Below are positions 58,127-64,000 of a DNA stretch of 64,000 bases, piece by piece; positions within the stretch are counted from its first letter, which is position 1, and each line of letters begins with the position of its first letter. A program made the translations under genes and the position numbers. The stretch spans positions 32,234 through 96,233 of the forward strand of contig JADJMS010000016.1 in the NCBI GenBank assembly GCA_016709495.1, read 5' to 3'. The notes under the pieces are model-generated. The model did no database searches. It was not told the DNA's origin and was given only the letters and a program-made list of their open reading frames with translations. This DNA comes from Candidatus Dechloromonas phosphorivorans. Its GTDB lineage: Bacteria > Pseudomonadota > Gammaproteobacteria > Burkholderiales > Rhodocyclaceae.

Positions 58127-60542
58127 TCAATGAGTAAGGATAGTCGAAGCAACTACACCATCGGCAGCCGCTTTAGGCTGTTCAGTAGCTACAACCGTGT
58201 CAGGAAGTGCCTCTGGCATGTGCTCAAGAGCACGTTCCAGAACCTGATCGATCCATCTTACCGGGATGATTTCAATCTTGTTCTTGATGTTATCCGGCAT
58301 TTCGGCGAGATCTTTGACGTTTTCTTCCGGTATCAGTGCGATCTTTACACCACCGCGAATAGCCGCCAGCAATTTCTCTTTAAGACCACCGATTGCTAAT
58401 ACCTCGCCACGCAAAGTGATTTCTCCAGTCATGCAAACATCGCAGCGAACCGGGATGCCTGTGTATGAAGAAACCAGCGCAGTAGTCATGGCACAACCAG
58501 CAGATGGCCCATCTTTAGGTGTAGCACCTTCTGGCACGTGAATGTGAATGTCGAACTTCTCAAATGCCTCGTCCTTGATACCTAGACGACGCGAGCGGGC
58601 ACGAACAACTGAACGAGCTGCTTCAACTGATTCTTTCATAACATCACCAAGAGAGCCGGTGCGAATGATATTGCCCTTGCCGGGCATGATGGCGCATTCG
58701 ATAGTCAGCAACTCACCACCAACTTCAGTCCAAGCAAGACCAGTAACCTGACCGACCTGATTTTCTTTCTCAGCCATACCGAAGGTATAGCGACGAACAC
58801 CCAAAAATTTATCTAGATTTCTGGCGTTGACCGCAATCTTTGCGTCGCGCTTCTTGAGCACCAAGGTTTTAACAACCTTGCGACAAATTTTGGAGATTTC
58901 ACGTTCCAGCGCGCGCACACCAGCCTCGCGTGTGTAGTAGCGGACTATGTCACGTACAGCACTGTCAGCCACGGCAATTTCAGTCTTTTTCAGGCCATTG
59001 TTCTTGATCTGCTTGGGCAGCAAATAACGCATGGCGATATTCACTTTTTTCATCTTCCGTGTAGCCAGACAGGCGAATCACTTCCATCCGGTCCAACAAA
59101 GGCGCCGGGATGTTCATTGTGTTTGCCGTAGCAACGAACATCACATCAGAAAGATCGAAATCGACTTCTACGTAATGGTCTTGGAAAGTGTGATTCTGTT
59201 CCGGATCAAGCACTTCAAGCAGGGCAGAGGAGGGGTCGCCACGGAAATCCTGACCAAGCTTGTCGACTTCGTCCAGCAGGAATAGTGGGTTACGCACACC
59301 GACCTTGGCAAGACTTTGCAAAATCTTGCCCGGCATTGAGCCAATGTATGTGCGGCGATGACCACGAATTTCAGCTTCATCACGCACACCACCGAGGGCC
59401 ATGCGGATAAATTTGCGATTGGTTGCCTTGGCAATTGACTGGCCAAGAGAGGTTTTACCAACCCCCGGCGGACCAACCAGGCAAAGAATTGGGGCTTTTA
59501 CCTTGTCGACACGCTGTTGAACTGCAAGGTATTCCACGATACGCTCTTTAACCTTCTCCAGACCATAATGATCCGAGTCCAGGACCTTTTCAGCCTCATG
59601 AAGATCCTTGCTAATGCGGGTCTTCTTGCGCCACGGCAAGCCAATGAGGGTTTCAATGAAATTACGAACAACAGTCGCTTCGGCTGACATCGGTGACATC
59701 AGGCGCAGTTTTTTAAGTTCGCTCTGTGCCTTGGTCAGGCCTTCCTTGCTCATGCCGGCCGCTTTGATCTTTTTGTCCAACTCTTCGAGATCTGCGCCTT
59801 CTTCGCCTTCGCCAAGCTCCTTCTGAATCGCCTTGACCTGTTCGTTCAGGTAATACTCGCGCTGGCTCTTCTCCATCTGGCGCTTTACGCGGCCACGGAT
59901 ACGCTTTTCAACCTGAAGAATGTCAATCTCTGACTCAAGTTGCGAAAGCAGGCGGTCAATACGGTCGCGAATGCTTTCCATCTCCAACACTTCCTGCTTT
60001 TGCTCAAGTTTGAGCGGAAGGTGGGCTGCAATGGTGTCGGCCAGACGACCGGCATCTTCGATACTGGCAATGGAGGAGAGAACCTCTGGCGGGATTTTTT
60101 TATTAAGTTTGACGAACTGATCGAACTGGGCAACCACGGCCCGGCGCATCGCCTCGATTTCGTGGTCTTCAACACCAGGTTGTGGCAAGGGTGTCGCAGT
60201 TGCCATGAAGACCGAGGATTGAACTTCAATAGCTTCAACGCGAGCGCGCTGTGTGCCTTCAACCAACACTTTCACAGTGCCATCAGGCAATTTGAGCATT
60301 TGCAGAATATTGGCCAAACAGCCTATGCTGTACAGATCTTCTGGTTCAGGTTCGTCTTTGGCAGCAGACTTTTGGGCAACCAGCAAAATATTTTTGCCAG
60401 CTTCCATTGCCATTTCCAGGGCCTTGATTGATTTGGGGCGACCGACAAAAAGCGGAATAACCATGTGTGGAAACACGACAACGTCGCGCAAGGGCAGCAA
60501 CGGCAGTTCTACAGTTTCTGGGAGCGTGTTGGGGTTCGACAT
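58127..60542 (-). CDS. lon: ATP-dependent protease Lon (one-base frameshift near 59,050)
   Basis: Two frames (60542-58980 and 59053-58127) make one protein of about 804 residues. The N-terminal substrate domain begins ELPLLPLRDVVVFPHMVIPL. Walker A is GPPGVGKTSLGQ and Walker B FLLDEVDKLG. The Ser-Lys catalytic dyad lies in KDGPSAGCAM and VLAIGGLKEKLLAA. The break follows GYTEDEK in an A-run (AAAAAA); removing one A joins RLSGYTEDEK to VNIAMRYLLPKQ. Lon degrades misfolded and regulatory proteins. Neighbours clpX, clpP and tig form the usual proteostasis cluster, and a sigma-32-like promoter precedes it. Confidence 0.95.
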
Positions 60543-60574
60543 TACGATGCCTTTGAAATAGGTATATGGCCCCT

Positions 60575-60601
60575 AAGTGGGGCAGGAAACCGCAATTCAA
60601 G
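60575..60601 (-). promoter_or_regulatory. Candidate sigma-32 (heat-shock) promoter of lon
   Basis: On the minus strand CTTGAAT (60601-60595), a 12-bp spacer and CCCCACTT (60582-60575) match the RpoH consensus CTTGAAA / CCCCATNT well. It lies between clpX and lon, about 35 bp from the lon start. Heat induction of lon is known in Proteobacteria. Confidence 0.5.
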
Positions 60602-60608
60602 TCCCGGC

Positions 60609-61871
60609 TCAGTTTGAGCCTGAAACCTTTGGCTGATCGGCGTAAATAAGCAGGGCAGGGGTGTCGCCGGTGATCATATTCTCATCAATCACAACCTTTT
60701 CGACATTCTCCATGCCTGGAAGTTCGTACATTGTATCGAGCAGGGCGTGCTCAAGAATGGAGCGCAGGCCACGAGCGCCTGTCTTTCGAGCGAGAGCCTT
60801 CTTGGCAATGGCTGACAAGGCACCGGGACGAACTTCCAGTTCAACATCTTCCATGCTGAAAAGTTTCTGATACTGCTTGATCAGTGCATTCTTCGGTTCG
60901 GTCAAAATCTGAATCAGTGCAGATTCTTCAAGTTCCTGAAGTGTGGCAACTACGGGCAGACGGCCAATCAACTCGGGGATAAGACCGAACTTGATCAGAT
61001 CTTCCGGCTCCGCATCCAGCAGCACCTCACCAACTGCTTTCTTGTCGTTCTTGCTCTTTACCTCGGCACCAAAGCCAATACCGCCGCGTTCAGAGCGGTT
61101 GAGAATGATTTTTTCCAGGCCAGCAAAAGCGCCACCACAGATAAACAGGATGTTGGTCGTATCGACTTGAACAAAATCCTGATTCGGATGCTTGCGGCCA
61201 CCCTGTGGTGGAATCGAGGCAACTGTACCTTCAATCAACTTGAGCAAGGCTTGCTGCACACCTTCGCCGGACACGTCACGGGTAATTGATGGATTATCAG
61301 ACTTGCGAGAAATCTTGTCGATTTCATCGATATACACAATACCTTGCTGTGCTTTCTCGATATCGTAATCACATTTTTGCAGCAATTTCTGAATAATGTT
61401 TTCGACGTCTTCACCGACATAGCCTGCTTCAGTCAGGGTCGTTGCATCGGCCATTACAAATGGCACATTGAGCATGCGTGCTAGTGTCTGGGCAAGCAAA
61501 GTTTTGCCTGAGCCAGTGGGGCCAACCAGCAGGATGTTGCTCTTTGAAAGTTCAACCTCGCCAGCATTCTTGGCGGTATGGCGCAGGCGCTTGTAATGAT
61601 TGTAGACCGCAACAGCAAGGATGCGTTTTGCAACTTCCTGTCCGATAACGTAGGAATCGAGAATTGAACAAATTTCGCGCGGGGTAGGGAGGTCAGAACG
61701 ACCGGCCTTCGCGGCTTCTTCTGGCAACTCATCACGAATGATATCGTTGCAAAGAGAAATGCACTCGTCACAGATGAACACCGACGGACCGGCGATGAGC
61801 TTTTTGACTTCATGCTGGCTCTTGCCGCAGAAAGAGCAGTAGAGCAGTTTTTCCTGGCCGCCTTTAGACAT
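60609..61871 (-). CDS. clpX: ATP-dependent Clp protease ATP-binding subunit ClpX
   Basis: About 420 residues from the ATG at 61871 (MSKGGQEKLLYC), preceded by GGAG at a good distance; earlier in-frame starts are too close to it. The N-terminal C4 zinc-binding domain has CSFCGKSQ and CDECISLC. Walker A is VGPTGSGKTLLAQ, Walker B IVYIDEIDKIS, and the pore and sensor motifs are present. ClpX unfolds ssrA-tagged and other substrates and feeds them to ClpP. It lies 14 bp after clpP. Confidence 0.97.
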   Translation of the reverse strand: MSKGGQEKLLYCSFCGKSQHEVKKLIAGPSVFICDECISLCNDIIRDELPEEAAKAGRSDLPTPREICSILDSYVIGQEVAKRILAVAVYNHYKRLRHTAKNAGEVELSKSNILLVGPTGSGKTLLAQTLARMLNVPFVMADATTLTEAGYVGEDVENIIQKLLQKCDYDIEKAQQGIVYIDEIDKISRKSDNPSITRDVSGEGVQQALLKLIEGTVASIPPQGGRKHPNQDFVQVDTTNILFICGGAFAGLEKIILNRSERGGIGFGAEVKSKNDKKAVGEVLLDAEPEDLIKFGLIPELIGRLPVVATLQELEESALIQILTEPKNALIKQYQKLFSMEDVELEVRPGALSAIAKKALARKTGARGLRSILEHALLDTMYELPGMENVEKVVIDENMITGDTPALLIYADQPKVSGSN

Positions 61872-61885
61872 CTGCATTTCTCCGG

Positions 61886-62515
61886 TCAAGCCGCATCGCG
61901 GCGGGTTAGTACCTTGTCGATCAAACCATATTCTGCAGCTTCGGCCGCAGAAAGGAAGTTATCGCGATCAGTGTCTTTTTCAATGCGTTCCAGCGGTTGA
62001 CCGCTATGTTCCGCCATGATCCGGTTCAGTCGATCACGGATGGAAAGAATTTCTTTGGCATGAATGGCGATATCTGATGCCTGACCTTGGAAACCACCCA
62101 ATGGCTGATGAATCATCACGCGGGAATTTGGCAGGGCAAAGCGTTTACCCTTGGCACCGGCATTTAGCAGGAATGCTCCCATTGAGGCGGCTTGGCCAAT
62201 ACACAAGGTCGAAACATCTGGCTTGATGAATTGCATGGTGTCATAAATTGACATACCTGCAGTTACTGAACCGCCAGGTGAGTTGATATAAAAATAAATA
62301 TCCTTGTCCGGATTATCGGCTTCAAGGAAAAGCAATTGAGCAACAACCAGGTTTGCAGTTACATCATTGACAGGGCCGACAAGAAAAATCACCCGCTCTT
62401 TCAACAGGCGTGAATAGATGTCAAACGCACGTTCACCGCGTCCGCTCTGCTCTATCACCATGGGCACCATGCCTAAAGCCTGTGGATCCCAGTTGCTTGC
62501 GTTGTCGAAATTCAT
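61886..62515 (-). CDS. clpP: ATP-dependent Clp protease proteolytic subunit ClpP
   Basis: 209 residues. The catalytic triad is visible: Ser in IGQAASMGAFLL, His in RVMIHQPLGG and Asp in KDTDRDNFLSA. The oxyanion region is INSPGGSVTAGM. It forms the tetradecameric peptidase chamber that partners with ClpX encoded just downstream. Confidence 0.97.
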   Translation of the reverse strand: MNFDNASNWDPQALGMVPMVIEQSGRGERAFDIYSRLLKERVIFLVGPVNDVTANLVVAQLLFLEADNPDKDIYFYINSPGGSVTAGMSIYDTMQFIKPDVSTLCIGQAASMGAFLLNAGAKGKRFALPNSRVMIHQPLGGFQGQASDIAIHAKEILSIRDRLNRIMAEHSGQPLERIEKDTDRDNFLSAAEAAEYGLIDKVLTRRDAA

Positions 62516-62584
62516 GTCAGCCCTTATTGTTGCTAAATTTTGTTAAGTTTGAGACGTTTGTAACTTTTGTGACGAGTGATCAGC

Positions 62585-63889
62585 TTAGTTCTTTTGGCCC
62601 ATCAATTCATCAAAAACTTCAGCCTTGTCAGTTACCTTGGCTTTACTCAGCACCCATTCGACCACGTTATTCTCGATCGCCACGCCTTCAACTTCCTGAA
62701 GGCGCTGCGGTTGAGCGTAATACCAGCGGATCACTTCTTCTGGCTGTTCGTAACTCTGAGCACCATCTTCAACCATGGCACGAACTTGCTCCGGGGTTGC
62801 ATGAAGCTTCTCAGCCTTGACAACCTCAGCAAGAATCAGACCAAGGGTAACCCGGCGCTTGGCTTGGTCAGCAAACCACTCTGGTTGGATCGGCATATCC
62901 TTGACCTTCATGCCGCGCTGTTCCATATCCTGGCGAGCCGATTGCATCAGGCGCTGAATTTCCATATCAACCAGTGAGCTTGGCACGGCGATAGGATTGG
63001 TCTTGATCAAGGCTTCCATAACCTGATCTTTCAGCTTGCCTTCAATACGGCGCTTAACTTCACGCTTCAGATTGGCTTCAATTTCAGCACGCATTTTGGT
63101 CACATCGCCATCAGCGATGCCCATACCGATTGCGAACTCAGCATCCAGTTCAGGTAGTTTTGGTGCCTGAACTTGTTTAACTGTGATTTCAAACTGAACA
63201 GTCTGACCAGCCAGATCAGCAGCGTGATAATCAGCAGGGAAGGCCAGATCAAAAGTCTTGGACTCACCAACCTTCGAGCCTTCGACTGCATTTTCAAAAT
63301 CTGGAAGCATCATGCCCTGGCCAAGTACGAACGGATAGTCTTTGGCTTCGCCACCCTGGAAAGGAACACCATCCTTTTTGCCAAGGAAGTCAATGACGAC
63401 ACGGTCTTCTTTAGCTGCAGCACGATCCGCATCTTCATAAGTCACACGTTGTTTGCGCAAAATATCCAGGGTTTTTTCGATTTCAGCTGCGCTGACTTCG
63501 AGAACAGGGCGCTCAACTTCGGCTGTAGACATGTCACCGAGTACGATTTCCGGATAAATTTCGAATACAGCGGAAAATTCTAAGTGAGTCGTGCTTTCGG
63601 TGGTTTTAGGTTCAATACGCGGATAGCCAGCAACACGCATTTTTTGGGCTGTAACAGCCTCACCAAAAACACGATCAAGTTCTTCAGAAAGAACTTCATG
63701 ACGAGCTTGGTCGCCATGCATTTGTTTGACCATGCTGAAAGGGACCTTGCCTGGACGAAAGCCAGCCATCTTGACATTTTTGCCCATACGCTTGAGGCGT
63801 TGATCCATTTCTTTCTCAACATCAGCGATGGCAATGGAGAGGTCGACTCGGCGTTCGAGTTCGTTAGCTTGTGCAGTAGTTGCTTCCAT
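62585..63889 (-). CDS. tig: Trigger factor (ribosome-associated chaperone, peptidyl-prolyl isomerase)
   Basis: About 434 residues from the ATG at 63889, with AAGGAA upstream; a start six codons earlier is less likely. The ribosome-docking signature GFRPGKVPFSMVKQ is in the N-terminal domain. The FKBP-type isomerase domain carries AKEDRVVIDFLGKKDGVPF and FPADYHAADLAGQTVQFEI, and the helical C-terminal chaperone domain is complete. It binds nascent chains at the ribosome exit. Order tig-clpP-clpX-lon is widely conserved. Confidence 0.97.
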   Translation of the reverse strand: MEATTAQANELERRVDLSIAIADVEKEMDQRLKRMGKNVKMAGFRPGKVPFSMVKQMHGDQARHEVLSEELDRVFGEAVTAQKMRVAGYPRIEPKTTESTTHLEFSAVFEIYPEIVLGDMSTAEVERPVLEVSAAEIEKTLDILRKQRVTYEDADRAAAKEDRVVIDFLGKKDGVPFQGGEAKDYPFVLGQGMMLPDFENAVEGSKVGESKTFDLAFPADYHAADLAGQTVQFEITVKQVQAPKLPELDAEFAIGMGIADGDVTKMRAEIEANLKREVKRRIEGKLKDQVMEALIKTNPIAVPSSLVDMEIQRLMQSARQDMEQRGMKVKDMPIQPEWFADQAKRRVTLGLILAEVVKAEKLHATPEQVRAMVEDGAQSYEQPEEVIRWYYAQPQRLQEVEGVAIENNVVEWVLSKAKVTDKAEVFDELMGQKN

Positions 63890-63931
63890 GACAATTCCTT
63901 GTGACAACAGGGCCGAAAAATAAAGCTGACG

Positions 63932-63940
63932 ATTCTATCA
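63932..63940 (-). promoter_or_regulatory. Candidate extended -10 promoter of tig
   Basis: On the minus strand TGATAGAAT (extended -10 TGN plus TAGAAT) lies 43 bp before the tig start. The -35 is not clear. The last 60 bases of the window (63941-64000) show no gene. Confidence 0.4.
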
Positions 63941-64000
63941 TGTCCACAATCGCTACTTAGCCTCTGAAGCCTGAGTGGGGAATTTAAATTGAATCGATAT

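Noticed and set aside
58980..59053. Programmed frameshifting in lon
   Set aside because: The break is one extra A in an A-run, no relative I know uses frameshifting there, and similar indels occur in many other genes of the window.

Overview
The window looks like chromosome of a betaproteobacterium, most probably a Rhodocyclales member of the Dechloromonas/Azonexus type. This is inferred from gene content and order: a class I PHA locus (phaC, two phaB, phaR), hupB-lon-clpX-clpP-tig, gloB-methyltransferase-rnhA-dnaQ, bamD/rluD-pgeF, and a very large set of PAS-rich sensor kinases and c-di-GMP enzymes. No 16S gene is present, so the placement is inference.

Layout. 0-9 kb: lipid-type metabolism. 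A two-domain fatty acyl-CoA reductase (cut by the window edge) and a PrxQ peroxiredoxin read rightward. A tightly coupled aldehyde dehydrogenase / Tat lipoprotein / GMC alcohol oxidoreductase / lipase operon reads leftward, and a PAS plus chemotaxis-transducer pair lies between them. 9-28.4 kb: a continuous minus-strand signalling block with five sensor kinases (one fused to a hemerythrin oxygen-binding domain), a stand-alone receiver, two HD-GYP proteins and a receiver-PAS-GGDEF-EAL-receiver protein. 28.5-32.5 kb: dnaQ, rnhA, a methyltransferase and gloB, then a CheY-like receiver and a receiver-GGDEF diguanylate cyclase. 33-43.7 kb: an AsmA/DUF748 envelope protein, rmuC, a DUF3293 protein, a Ser/Thr kinase-HDOD-GAF protein, bamD, rluD, pgeF and a ZIP metal transporter. 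43.7-57.4 kb: the PHA locus, then suhB and trmJ. 57.7-63.9 kb: HU, Lon, ClpX, ClpP and trigger factor.

The PHA locus is split. A roughly 7.9-kb integrative element (about 47,062-55,009) sits exactly at the stop codon of the second phaB and separates phaCBB from phaR. It carries a tyrosine integrase, an AlpA/Xis-like HTH protein, a replication protein whose own coding sequence holds five 18-bp iterons in register (a lambda-ori-like arrangement), a DnaB/RecA-like helicase, several unknown small genes and a DUF5681 (small-terminase-like) gene broken by a decayed IS256-family insertion. The ends are marked by a 17-bp direct repeat (16 of 17 identical) that rebuilds the same last codons and stop on either side, and by GTAGCTACCC-type repeats resembling integrase arm sites. 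Its gene order resembles phage-inducible islands/satellites, and it is the most interesting object in the window.

Data quality matters here. At least fifteen genes, including essential or highly conserved ones (lon, hupB, bamD, phaB2, several kinases), are broken by single-base indels that mostly fall in homopolymers. A run of nearly pure G/C near 57.5 kb overlaps what looks like a corrupted tRNA gene. I read most of these frameshifts as sequencing or assembly errors and annotate the genes as single units spanning the breaks, stating the break each time.
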